A DNA stretch of 9,105 nucleotides, taken from positions 1 through 9,105 of the forward strand of contig JAUSKP010000066.1 of the NCBI GenBank assembly GCA_030646555.1. Direction: 5' to 3'. Source of the DNA: a bacterium. Lineage in GTDB: Bacteria > Patescibacteriota > Minisyncoccia > UBA6257 > 02-FULL-45-10c. The notes beneath the pieces were generated by a model, which was not told where the DNA came from, made no database searches, and saw nothing but the letters and a program-made list of their open reading frames with translations. Numbering within the stretch: position 1 is the first letter of the stretch; every line of letters begins with the position of its first letter. This document shows positions 1-6,390 of this stretch, piece by piece. The translations under genes were made by a program, and so were the position numbers.

Positions 1-1
1 A

Positions 2-1522
2 TTATCTCGCCACTTCCACGGCCCTCATTTCCCTGATGACATTCACTTTTATCTCGCCCGGATAATTAAGGTCTGTTTCTATTTTTGAAGCGATATTTTT
101 AGCGAGCTGTAAAGCGCCAAAGTCGTCAATTTTTTCAGGAACAACGAATACTCTGATCTCCCTGCCTGCCGAAACAGCATAAGCATTTTTTACGCCTTCA
201 AAAGATAACGCAATTTTTTCCAAATCTTGAAGCCTCTTAATATAATTTTCAACTGTTCCCCTTCTGGCTCCCGGCCTGGCAGCGGAAAGAATATCTGCCG
301 CGGCTACTATATAAGATTCTGGCGAAGAGAATGGATACTCCTCGTGATGCGATTGCATAGCGGCAATAATCTTTTCATCAACTCCATATTTTTTAAGCAG
401 TTTAATTCCAATTTCCACGTGGCTCCCCTCAACTTCATGGTCTATCACTTTGCCCAAGTCGTGAAGCAAAGCGCCTTTTTTAGCGATTTCAACATTGACC
501 CCAAGCTCGGAAGCTATCATGCCCGAAATATGCGCCATTTCTATAGAGTGGATTAAAACATTCTGGCCAAAACTGGATCTGAAATAAAGCCGTCCCAAAA
601 GAGTGATAATTTCTTTGGGAATACCGATCACTCCGACTTCCAAAACGGCATTTTCTCCGATTTCTTCAATTCTTCTATTAAGCTCCTGCTTAGCTTCTTC
701 AACTTTTTCTTCAATTTTAGCAGGCTGAATGCGGCCATCCTTAACTAATTTTTCCAAGGTCAGTCTCGCCACCTCCCTTCTAAGCGGATCAAACGAAGAG
801 ATTACCACTGCGTCAGGAGTTTCATCAATAATAAATTCCACGCCCGTAAGACGTTCCAAGGTTCTGATATTTCTGCCTTCCCTTCCAATAATTTTTCCTT
901 TTAATTCCTCATCCTGCAATTGAAAAACGCTGGTTGTAATATCAGCGACATGAGAACGAGAATATCTCTGAATCGCAGAAGTGATAATATCCAAGCTCTT
1001 TTTTTCTATTTCCTCGCGTCTCTCTTTTTCCAGTTTCTGCAAAGCCTTGGCTAGTTCAATACCGCTATCTTCTTTTATTCTAGCCAAAATTTGCTTCTTG
1101 GCATCTTCCACGGAAAGCCTAGCAACTTTTTCCAATTCAACAAGAATTTCTTTTCTTAATTCTTCAATTTCTACTTTTTTCGCGCCAAGATCAGAGATGC
1201 CTTTTTCCAAAAAACCTTTTTGGGAAACTATATCCGCGAATTGTTTTTCTAAAGATTCCTCTTTTTTAATAAGCCTTTCTTCAAACTTTAATAATTGAGA
1301 TTTGCCCTCCTTCTCTTCTTTTTTAACTTCTTCAAGCAAAAGAGCCGCCCTATCCTTGGCTTCCAAAACCACGCCCTTGGCTTGGGTCTGGGCTTCTTCC
1401 AGTTTAAATTTTATTTTTTCTTCAACTGAGCCTACCTGCTTAGATACTATTAAATGACGAGTATAATAACCCAAAACCACTGCGATGGCCAAAGAAAGCC
1501 AAAAAATTGGATCTGAAAACAT
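2..1522 (-). CDS. rny: Ribonuclease Y, membrane-anchored mRNA-decay endonuclease
   Basis: RNase Y is an endonuclease that starts bulk mRNA decay from the inner face of the membrane. The 506-residue product shows the full family order: an N-terminal membrane helix (about residues 6-20), a long charged coiled coil (about 30-190), a KH RNA-binding domain with GREG at 213-216, and an HD hydrolase domain with H325, the His-Asp pair at 354-355 (LLHDLGK) and SHHEE near 391-395 as metal-binding candidates. The length matches the family (about 520). The ATG at 1520-1522 puts the membrane helix at the very N-terminus, as expected. The TAA stop occupies positions 2-4, so the gene is complete. No good Shine-Dalgarno sequence precedes the start. 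It is divergent from gpmI. The protein shows no missing domain or insertion. Identification is firm. Confidence 0.97.
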   Translation of the reverse strand: MFSDPIFWLSLAIAVVLGYYTRHLIVSKQVGSVEEKIKFKLEEAQTQAKGVVLEAKDRAALLLEEVKKEEKEGKSQLLKFEERLIKKEESLEKQFADIVSQKGFLEKGISDLGAKKVEIEELRKEILVELEKVARLSVEDAKKQILARIKEDSGIELAKALQKLEKERREEIEKKSLDIITSAIQRYSRSHVADITTSVFQLQDEELKGKIIGREGRNIRTLERLTGVEFIIDETPDAVVISSFDPLRREVARLTLEKLVKDGRIQPAKIEEKVEEAKQELNRRIEEIGENAVLEVGVIGIPKEIITLLGRLYFRSSFGQNVLIHSIEMAHISGMIASELGVNVEIAKKGALLHDLGKVIDHEVEGSHVEIGIKLLKKYGVDEKIIAAMQSHHEEYPFSSPESYIVAAADILSAARPGARRGTVENYIKRLQDLEKIALSFEGVKNAYAVSAGREIRVFVVPEKIDDFGALQLAKNIASKIETDLNYPGEIKVNVIREMRAVEVAR

Positions 1523-1593
1523 TTTTTATGTTGTTCTCTAAATATTTCATTAAATTGAATTTCTTAGGAACAGTTTTAATTTTTATTTCTATT

Positions 1594-1624
1594 TTTACAA
1601 ACTCCATTGCTTAAATAGAGTCAA
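1594..1624 (-). promoter_or_regulatory. Possible rny promoter
   Basis: On the minus strand TTGACT (1619-1624, five of six matches to a sigma-70 -35 box) is followed after 19 bases by TGTAAA (1594-1599, four of six matches to -10). It would drive rny with a leader of roughly 65 bases. The spacing is longer than ideal and the region is AT-rich, so this is only a candidate. Confidence 0.3.
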
Positions 1625-1646
1625 TTTACGATATATGTATTATAAT
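1618..1646 (+). promoter_or_regulatory. Probable gpmI promoter with perfect TATAAT
   Basis: A consensus -10 box TATAAT lies at 1641-1646. The hexamer 17 bases upstream (GAGTCA, 1618-1623) is a weak -35 box (three of six). It overlaps the candidate rny -35 box on the other strand, so the two divergent promoters may compete. Transcription would begin near 1653 and give gpmI a leader of about 160 bases containing the hairpins described below. Confidence 0.45.
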
Positions 1647-1690
1647 TAAGAAATATAAATGAGTAAAGGGCTTTATCTGACAAAACCTTT

Positions 1691-1747
1691 ACCCTGTTAA
1701 ATAATCCGTCAGTCGACGGATTCCCGCAAGGCGGGATTTAACAGGGT
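1691..1747. repeat. Nested palindromic element folding as a perfect three-way junction
   Basis: A perfect 12-bp inverted repeat (ACCCTGTTAAAT at 1691-1702, ATTTAACAGGGT at 1736-1747) encloses two perfect hairpins with no spare bases between them. Hairpin one is AATCCGTC-AGTC-GACGGATT (1703-1722). Hairpin two is CCCGC-AAG-GCGGG (1723-1735). The simplest reading is an older palindrome (outer arms plus hairpin two) into which the 20-bp hairpin one inserted. The outer arms resemble those of the element at 8652-8703 inside thrC (shared form ACCCYGTTA). It lies in the presumed gpmI leader, so it could also act as RNA structure. Confidence 0.8.
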
Positions 1748-1757
1748 GCTCACTTTT

Positions 1758-1802
1758 GCAGCCAATCGGGCTGCGTTAATAAATTAACTGGCCCTCTTGG
1801 GC
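1758..1802 (+). other. Two further leader hairpins just upstream of gpmI
   Basis: GCAGCC (1758-1763) pairs with GGCTGC (1769-1774) around a five-base loop. GCCC (1791-1794) pairs with GGGC (1799-1802) around TCTT, ending ten bases before the gpmI ATG where a ribosome would load. The second hairpin is bracketed by a direct repeat AACTGGC (1785-1791 and 1805-1811). No known riboswitch or T-box core is recognisable. A role in controlling gpmI translation is only inferred from position. Confidence 0.4.
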
Positions 1803-1811
1803 AAAACTGGC

Positions 1812-3362
1812 ATGAAACGACAAATTGTTTTAGCAGTGCTTGATGGATGGGGCATAGGAAAAAAAGACGGATCAAACCCGATCTATACGCAAGGCACGCC
1901 CAATATAGACTACATAAAAAGCCATTTTCCTTCAGGAGCGCTTCAGGCGTCCGGCATAGCCATAGGACTGCCCTGGGGAGAAGAAGGAAACAGCGAAGTT
2001 GGACACTTAACCATCGGCGCGGGCAAGATAATTTTCCAGCACTATCCCAGGATAAGCATGGCCATTCAAAATGGTTCATTTTTTACAAACAAAACCCTTT
2101 TAGATCTAGCCGAACACGTTAAAAAAAATACCGGCGCGCTTAACATCGCCGGCCTTTTAACCGACGCCAATATTCACGCTTCTTTAGAACATTTATTAGG
2201 GCTTGTTGAATTTGCAAAGAGAAATAAAATTCCTAAAGTAAACCTTCATTTATATACCGATGGCAAAGATAGTCCACTAAAATCTGCCGGCGGATTACTT
2301 TCCAGGGTTGAAGCTGTTTTGTCTCCGATAGTAAAAATAACCAGTCTTAGCGGAAGATATTACGCGCTAGACAGGGATCAACATTGGGATCGCACTCAAA
2401 AAGCTTATAACGCCTTAACAGGAGACGCGCCGATGACGGATGATTATAAAGCGCTGATATTAAAAAATTACGATAAAAACCTGAGTGATGAATTTATTGA
2501 ACCGCATTTGATCGGGCCAGAAAATAATGGCATTAAAGACGGCGACGGATTAATATTTTTTGACTTCAGAGAAGACAGCATCAGACAGCTAGTAGAACCA
2601 TTTATCAATCCAGAGTTTGCCAATTTCCCGGTTAAAAAATTTACCAATCTTTACATTGCCACAATGACTGAATACTCGCCGAGATTTAATTTGCCTGTAG
2701 TTTCACCCCAAGAAAAGGTGGAAAACCCATTAGGAAAAATAATGTCCGAAAATGGAAAGTCTCAGCTCCGCATAGCCGAATCGGACAAATATGCCCACGT
2801 AACCTATTTCTTCAACGGCCTCCAAGACAAAACCTATCCGAATGAATTCAGAATTTTAGTGCCCTCCAAAAACGTAGTCCGCCACGACGAAGCCCCGGAA
2901 ATGATGGCTCGCGAAATAACTGCCCGCGTGATCCAAGCGCTGGACGAAAATTCTTTTGATTTCATACTCATAAACTATGCCAACGCCGATATCATCGGCC
3001 ATACCGGAAATTTTGACGCCGGCATGATAGCGGCAAAAACAATTGATGAAGAAATGGGCAAGCTCTCCAAAAAAGTAATAGAGGATGGCGATATTTTAAT
3101 AATCACGGCCGATCACGGCAATGGAGAAAAAATGTTGGACTCATTAACGGCAAAAGCGACCACTGGACATGATCCGTCCCCTGTTCCGATTTATGTAGTG
3201 GCCAAAGAATTATTTAGGAATAAAACAAAAAAAGATATTGACGAGTCTGAAAGAGAAACAATCGGCATACTCTGCGATGTAGCGCCCACAATTTTGAATT
3301 TTATGGGAATTCCAAAACCAAAAGACATGACGGGGCAAGATTTGATGCCCCTCCTTAAATAA
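1812..3362 (+). CDS. gpmI: 2,3-bisphosphoglycerate-independent phosphoglycerate mutase
   Basis: GpmI interconverts 3- and 2-phosphoglycerate in lower glycolysis using two Mn ions and a phosphoserine intermediate. The 516-residue product carries the family signature in order: DGWG with metal ligand D11, EEGNSEVGH with catalytic S61, the TDGKD loop at 149-153, GRYYALDRD at 181-189, K326 in ESDKYAHVTYFFNG, D393 and H397 in NADIIGHTGN, D434-H435 in TADHGN, and H453 in TTGHDPSPVP. The ATG at 1812 is preferred over an in-frame TTG at 1797 because family members start a few residues before the DGWG motif. Neither start has a Shine-Dalgarno sequence. One oddity is FDFREDSIRQL at 250-260: the usual NFRxDR has its second arginine replaced by serine (S256). 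All other active-site residues look intact, so the enzyme is probably functional. Confidence 0.96.
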   Translation: MKRQIVLAVLDGWGIGKKDGSNPIYTQGTPNIDYIKSHFPSGALQASGIAIGLPWGEEGNSEVGHLTIGAGKIIFQHYPRISMAIQNGSFFTNKTLLDLAEHVKKNTGALNIAGLLTDANIHASLEHLLGLVEFAKRNKIPKVNLHLYTDGKDSPLKSAGGLLSRVEAVLSPIVKITSLSGRYYALDRDQHWDRTQKAYNALTGDAPMTDDYKALILKNYDKNLSDEFIEPHLIGPENNGIKDGDGLIFFDFREDSIRQLVEPFINPEFANFPVKKFTNLYIATMTEYSPRFNLPVVSPQEKVENPLGKIMSENGKSQLRIAESDKYAHVTYFFNGLQDKTYPNEFRILVPSKNVVRHDEAPEMMAREITARVIQALDENSFDFILINYANADIIGHTGNFDAGMIAAKTIDEEMGKLSKKVIEDGDILIITADHGNGEKMLDSLTAKATTGHDPSPVPIYVVAKELFRNKTKKDIDESERETIGILCDVAPTILNFMGIPKPKDMTGQDLMPLLK

Positions 3363-3384
3363 AATAGGAATAGCTTGCTATTTT
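3361..3384 (+). terminator. Weak hairpin after gpmI, possible terminator
   Basis: AATAGC (3369-3374) and GCTATT (3377-3382) pair around a two-base loop. An alternative AAAATAG/CTATTTT pairing (3361-3367 with 3378-3384) is also possible. The stem is AT-rich and the following T run is short, so termination would be inefficient at best. It separates gpmI from the next gene, which appears to have its own promoter. Confidence 0.3.
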
Positions 3385-3404
3385 ATCTAAGGGCGGTATA
3401 AAAT
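3375..3404 (+). promoter_or_regulatory. Candidate promoter placing the start site at the ATG
   Basis: TTGCTA (3375-3380, four of six matches to -35) precedes TATAAAAT (3397-3404) by 16 bases. If the -10 hexamer is taken as TAAAAT (3399-3404), transcription starts about seven bases later, on the A of the ATG at 3411. That would make the mRNA leaderless, consistent with the absence of a Shine-Dalgarno sequence. Confidence 0.4.
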
Positions 3405-3410
3405 AGAACT

Positions 3411-3812
3411 ATGAATGAGAAAATACCAAAGAACATACAAGATCTTCTTAGTGGTGTTGTTAATGACGTTGAGTCAAAAAATAAACAAGAGGCTGAATTA
3501 CAAATAGAAGGCCTAATTGAATCGCGAGCGCAAGAGAAAGACACAACAGCAAAACTGGAAAAAATTATTAAGAATTATCCCGAATTTAAAGAAAAAATCA
3601 GAGCTGAACTAACAGAAACAATAAACAAGGTTGGTAAAAAATATGACGAGGCCATTGCTATGGACAAACTTAAGAACGACAAAGAAGAAAGAACGGTGAT
3701 TGAAAATGATGGCCAAAAAGAGATACTTGCGCTTAGAAATGAGTTCTTGGCCTTAAAAAATATCAAAAAACATTTTTTTAGAGAAGTCCCTGAAACAAAC
3801 GAAGACGAATAG
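3411..3812 (+). CDS. Unrecognised charged, helical small protein (133 aa)
   Basis: I do not recognise a family. The 133-residue product is rich in Lys, Glu and Asp, has no signal peptide, membrane segment, cysteine or tryptophan, and reads as nearly continuous amphipathic helix, probably coiled coil in parts (about 20-75 and 95-120). The C-terminus is acidic (PETNEDE). It is likely cytoplasmic and may be a structural or partner-binding protein. Its TAG stop is two bases before the ATG of the next gene, so the two are probably co-transcribed and possibly translationally coupled. It starts 48 bases after gpmI behind its own candidate promoter. The length of the open frame and this tight packing support a real gene. 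Confidence 0.7.
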   Translation: MNEKIPKNIQDLLSGVVNDVESKNKQEAELQIEGLIESRAQEKDTTAKLEKIIKNYPEFKEKIRAELTETINKVGKKYDEAIAMDKLKNDKEERTVIENDGQKEILALRNEFLALKNIKKHFFREVPETNEDE

Positions 3813-3814
3813 TA

Positions 3815-4183
3815 ATGAGATTTTTATCCAGAATTATATTTTATTGTTTGATTAACCTGACCGCTTTAATAGCCGCGGCGCAATTTGTTCCCGGATTCAG
3901 CATAAATTCCAACATTGAGAGCCTTTTGATACTAGCCGGCATCTTTACGTTTATTAATTTGCTTATAAAACCAATCTTAAAACTGGTTTTCTCTCCATTT
4001 ATATTTATATCTTTGGGCTTGTTTAGTTTGGTCATCAATGCTATAATATTAAAACTTCTTGATATTTGGTCTATAAACGTCACAATATCCGGAATTCAGG
4101 CGCTGATTTATTCCACACTCTTAATAACCGCGGTAAACCTGCTTTTAACATTTATAGCAAAGTCTTCGTTTAAGGAAGAATAG
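3815..4183 (+). CDS. Four-helix membrane protein of the YvlD / phage holin 4_2 family
   Basis: The 122-residue product has four hydrophobic segments (about residues 5-24, 34-58, 60-84 and 90-115) and the family pattern of a helix ending in NLLIKPILKL, then a short loop, then LGLFSLVINAIILKLLD. This matches PF04020, a family of short bacterial membrane proteins such as YvlD, often annotated as phage holin although most are chromosomal and not lytic. Its biochemical role is unknown. Nothing nearby is phage-like, so a lysis role is not supported. It starts two bases after the preceding stop and ends 11 bases before secG, indicating a shared transcript with an envelope-related gene. Confidence 0.8.
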   Translation: MRFLSRIIFYCLINLTALIAAAQFVPGFSINSNIESLLILAGIFTFINLLIKPILKLVFSPFIFISLGLFSLVINAIILKLLDIWSINVTISGIQALIYSTLLITAVNLLLTFIAKSSFKEE

Positions 4184-4194
4184 AAAATTACACC

Positions 4195-4410
4195 ATGTCA
4201 ACCATATCTATAGCGCAAATTATAGTTTCCGTATTACTCATTATCGCCATCCTTCTTCAAGAGAGATCTTCGGGTTTGTCCGGAGTTTTCGGAGGAAGCG
4301 GCGAATTTTATCACACCCGCAGAGGTCTGGAGAGGATCATATTTTGGGGCACTATTGTATTGGTTATCGCTTTTGCGGCTCTTTCGCTTTACGCTAGCGT
4401 AATCGCTTAA
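4195..4410 (+). CDS. secG: Preprotein translocase subunit SecG
   Basis: SecG is the small accessory subunit of the SecYEG channel that stimulates protein export. The 71-residue product has two membrane helices (about residues 6-20 and 48-68) joined by the diagnostic segment LLQERSSGLSGVFGGSGEFYHTRRG: the LLQ at the end of helix one, the Gly-rich stretch and the RRGxE entry to helix two are family hallmarks. The length fits minimal SecG proteins. It lies 11 bases after the preceding membrane protein and 41 bases before an exported binding protein. No Shine-Dalgarno sequence is evident; an AAGGA lies too far upstream (about 20 bases). Confidence 0.95.
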   Translation: MSTISIAQIIVSVLLIIAILLQERSSGLSGVFGGSGEFYHTRRGLERIIFWGTIVLVIAFAALSLYASVIA

Positions 4411-4439
4411 AGCTTAAAGTTTTTTATCGGGGTTAGTTC

Positions 4440-4445
4440 TAATAT
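4440..4445 (+). promoter_or_regulatory. Possible -10 box giving a leaderless transcript
   Basis: TAATAT ends six bases before the ATG at 4452, so transcription from it would start at or next to the A of the start codon. No convincing -35 box is visible. It could provide separate expression of the binding protein downstream of secG. Confidence 0.25.
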
Positions 4446-4451
4446 TGTTTT

Positions 4452-6098
4452 ATGTTTTTTAATCAATTTCTGAAGTCTTTAACTAAAACGGAAAAAATAT
4501 TTCTGTACTGCGCAATTGCTGTATTTTTTATCGCCTCGTTGCTATGGTTCTCTTATTTTATAAATAAAAACACCGTTGCTGTTCCGGTAGAGAGCGGGAC
4601 CTATACCGAAGGCGTTGTCGGTCAGCCAAAATTTATAAACCCGATCATCAGCAATACCGATACCGACAGAGATCTTTCCCAGATCGTATATAGCGACTTA
4701 ACCGAACTAATGGACCGCTATACTGTTGACGCCGAAGGAAAGACCTGGAATGTATTTTTAAAAAGCGATCTTTTGTGGAGCGACGATAAGCCGCTTACCA
4801 GCGATGACGTAATCTTTACCATTGAAACTATCCAGGATCCGGAAGCCCGCTCCCCGCTGTTTACAACGTGGCAGGGCATAATCGCAAACAGAATAAGCGA
4901 ACTAGAAATAGAATTCACCTTAAGAAATCAGTATGTTTTCTTTCTGGACAATTTAAAAGATCTTAAAATTATACCCAAACACATCTTCGGTTCCATTCCG
5001 TCTTCAAATCTCAAGCTTTCCAATTATAATCTTGAGCCGGTTGGAAGCGGGCCGTATAAATATGTTAATTACAATCTCAGAAGCGATGGCTTTATTACTC
5101 AATACAACTTCGCCATCAATCCTAATTACGCCGGCAAAAAAGCTTTTATTCGGGAATTATCAATTAAGTTTTTCCAGGGCGCCGAAGAGCTGACGGATTC
5201 GTTCAATTCCAGGAAAATAGACGGTTTTGGAAATTTGAGCCCTAAAAATATAGAAAAAATAAAAATAAGCAATAAACTGGTTGAGTTAAAGATGCCGCGC
5301 TATTATGCCATCTTTATGAATCAAAATATGAATGAGGCGCTAAAAGAAAAAACTGTGAGGCAAGCTCTTGATATGGCCACCGATAAAAATAAAATCATAA
5401 ATGAGTTGTTCGGCGGGAAGGCAGAAATAGTTAACCAGCCCATCACTTCTACGATTGAAGGATATAAAAATATGGGTTCGGGAAATTTTTCCATTGAAGG
5501 AGCCGAGGAAATACTGGAAAAAGAAGGCTGGAAAGCGAATCAAGAAACCGGGATTAGAGAGAAAAAATCCGGCAAGAATACAATTAAATTGGAGCTTCAG
5601 CTGATAGTTCCGCAAATCCAGTTCCTGTCAGACGCGGCCGATCTGATAAAAACCGATTGGGAAAAAATTGGAATAAAGCTTGATCTGATAAAGCTCAATC
5701 CTGCCGATATAAATGAGGATGTTATAAAGAACCGCAATTATCAAATGCTTATGCTTGGAAATATCCTTAAAAATAATCCTGATATTTTTTCTTTCTGGCA
5801 TTCTTCAGAAAAATTTTATCCCGGATTGAACCTGTCTATGTTCCAAAATAAAAAAGCCGATGAATCTATAGAGGCCATCAGAAAAGAAATGGATGTAGAA
5901 AAGAGGATTGGCAAGATCGGCGATCTTCAAAACATCATAAAAAGCGAATCGCCGGCCATTTTTCTTTTCTCTCCTTATTATTTATATGCTTCAATAAAAA
6001 ATTTAAGCGGCTTGGAAGGAGAACTGCCGGTTACCCCTTCGGATAGATTTAAGAATGTAAACGAATGGTATTTAGAAACTAGCAGAGTCTTAAAGTAA
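4452..6098 (+). CDS. Membrane-anchored peptide-type ABC substrate-binding protein (SBP_bac_5)
   Basis: The 548-residue product belongs to the OppA/DppA-like solute-binding family, which captures peptides or nickel complexes for ABC importers. After a charged N-terminus it has one hydrophobic helix (about residues 17-38), then the extracellular domain. Family marks are the early region IVYSDLTELMDRY, FLKSDLLWSDDKPLTSDDVIFTIETIQDPEARSP, the GSGPYKYV turn, and VRQALDMATDKNKIINELFGG. There is no lipobox: the only cysteine near the helix (C20) is at its start, so the protein is probably held by an uncleaved signal anchor and not a lipid. No permease or ATPase gene is visible nearby, so the transport partner and substrate are unknown. 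The gene follows secG at 41 bases. Confidence 0.9.
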   Translation: MFFNQFLKSLTKTEKIFLYCAIAVFFIASLLWFSYFINKNTVAVPVESGTYTEGVVGQPKFINPIISNTDTDRDLSQIVYSDLTELMDRYTVDAEGKTWNVFLKSDLLWSDDKPLTSDDVIFTIETIQDPEARSPLFTTWQGIIANRISELEIEFTLRNQYVFFLDNLKDLKIIPKHIFGSIPSSNLKLSNYNLEPVGSGPYKYVNYNLRSDGFITQYNFAINPNYAGKKAFIRELSIKFFQGAEELTDSFNSRKIDGFGNLSPKNIEKIKISNKLVELKMPRYYAIFMNQNMNEALKEKTVRQALDMATDKNKIINELFGGKAEIVNQPITSTIEGYKNMGSGNFSIEGAEEILEKEGWKANQETGIREKKSGKNTIKLELQLIVPQIQFLSDAADLIKTDWEKIGIKLDLIKLNPADINEDVIKNRNYQMLMLGNILKNNPDIFSFWHSSEKFYPGLNLSMFQNKKADESIEAIRKEMDVEKRIGKIGDLQNIIKSESPAIFLFSPYYLYASIKNLSGLEGELPVTPSDRFKNVNEWYLETSRVLK

Positions 6099-6099
6099 C

Positions 6100-6134
6100 A
6101 AAAATATCTAACAAATCACGCCCAGGTGGCGAAA
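6100..6134 (+). repeat. Truncated duplicate of the tRNA-Leu 5' end and its upstream flank
   Basis: This 35-base stretch is identical to 6227-6261, offset by 127 bases. Its last 15 bases (6120-6134, GCCCAGGTGGCGAAA) are the first 15 bases of the tRNA-Leu gene, and the rest is the tRNA's upstream flank. The copy breaks inside the D-arm, where a hairpin element begins. It has no matching acceptor 3' strand, so it is not a functional tRNA. It could be a target duplication made by insertion of the block 6135-6226, or a degraded second tRNA copy. Confidence 0.85.
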
Positions 6135-6188
6135 CCCCAAGCACCAGAGCAAAGCTCGGTGCGGGGCAGGCTGGCAGTCGTCTGCCAG
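6135..6188. repeat. Two adjacent palindromic hairpins
   Basis: Hairpin one: CCCC, GCACC and GAGC (6135-6150) pair with GCTC, GGTGC and GGGG (6154-6166) around AAA, giving 13 bp with an AA bulge and an A bulge. Hairpin two: CTGGCAG (6171-6177) pairs perfectly with CTGCCAG (6182-6188) around TCGT. The second is of the same small size as the palindromes at 1703-1722 and 8357-8376. Neither is followed by a T run, so they do not look like intrinsic terminators for the upstream gene. They fill the space between the two copies of the tRNA 5' end. Confidence 0.75.
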
Positions 6189-6226
6189 AAACAGCTAAAC
6201 ATAAAAATGATAATAAAAATAAATTA

Positions 6227-6261
6227 AAAAATATCTAACAAATCACGCCCAGGTGGCGAAA
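6227..6261 (+). repeat. Second copy of the 35-bp direct repeat, spanning the tRNA-Leu 5' end
   Basis: Identical to 6100-6134. This copy continues into the intact tRNA. The first 20 bases are the AT-rich sequence just before the tRNA, including TATCTA (6232-6237), which sits where a -10 box would be expected. The duplication therefore copied the putative tRNA promoter core as well. Confidence 0.85.
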
Positions 6262-6330
6262 TTGGCAGACGTACACGCTTCAGGTGCGTGCGACCGCAAG
6301 GTCATGCGGGTTCAAATCCCGCCCTGGGCA
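6247..6330 (+). tRNA. tRNA-Leu, anticodon CAG
   Basis: An 84-base class II tRNA. The acceptor stem GCCCAGG/CCTGGGC is a perfect 7 bp with discriminator A at 6330. The anticodon stem CACGC/GCGTG encloses the seven-base loop TTCAGGT with anticodon CAG, which reads CUG. The long variable arm folds as GACC-GCAA-GGTC, typical of Leu/Ser/Tyr tRNAs. The T arm is GCGGG-TTCAAAT-CCCGC. The CCA tail is not fully encoded (ACAT follows), so it must be added after transcription. Its first 15 bases are duplicated upstream. Confidence 0.96.
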
Positions 6331-6390
6331 CATAAGAATTTCTTTAATAAATTAATAAAATAGTAATAAAAAGTTAAAAAAATAATTAAC

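Noticed and set aside
227..1298. Open frames on the plus strand within rny
   Set aside because: They lie opposite an intact, strongly conserved rny and show no recognisable protein features.
1797..1811. TTG at 1797 as the gpmI start, adding MGKTG
   Set aside because: GpmI proteins usually begin just before the DGWG block. The ATG at 1812 fits this, and the TTG lies inside a hairpin with no ribosome-binding sequence.
1653..1811. T-box or known riboswitch in the gpmI leader
   Set aside because: No T-box sequence, antiterminator or recognised aptamer core is visible, and gpmI is not a typical target. The hairpins are better explained by palindromic repeats.
3815..4183. Prophage remnant, based on the holin-like protein
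   Set aside because: The family is chiefly chromosomal despite its name, and no endolysin, integrase or structural phage gene is nearby.
6120..6188. A second functional tRNA upstream of tRNA-Leu
   Set aside because: Only the first 15 bases match a tRNA; no acceptor 3' strand, anticodon arm or T arm follows.
6100..6261. CRISPR array from the repeated 35-mer
   Set aside because: There are only two copies, 127 bases apart, one inside a tRNA gene, with no regular spacers or cas genes.
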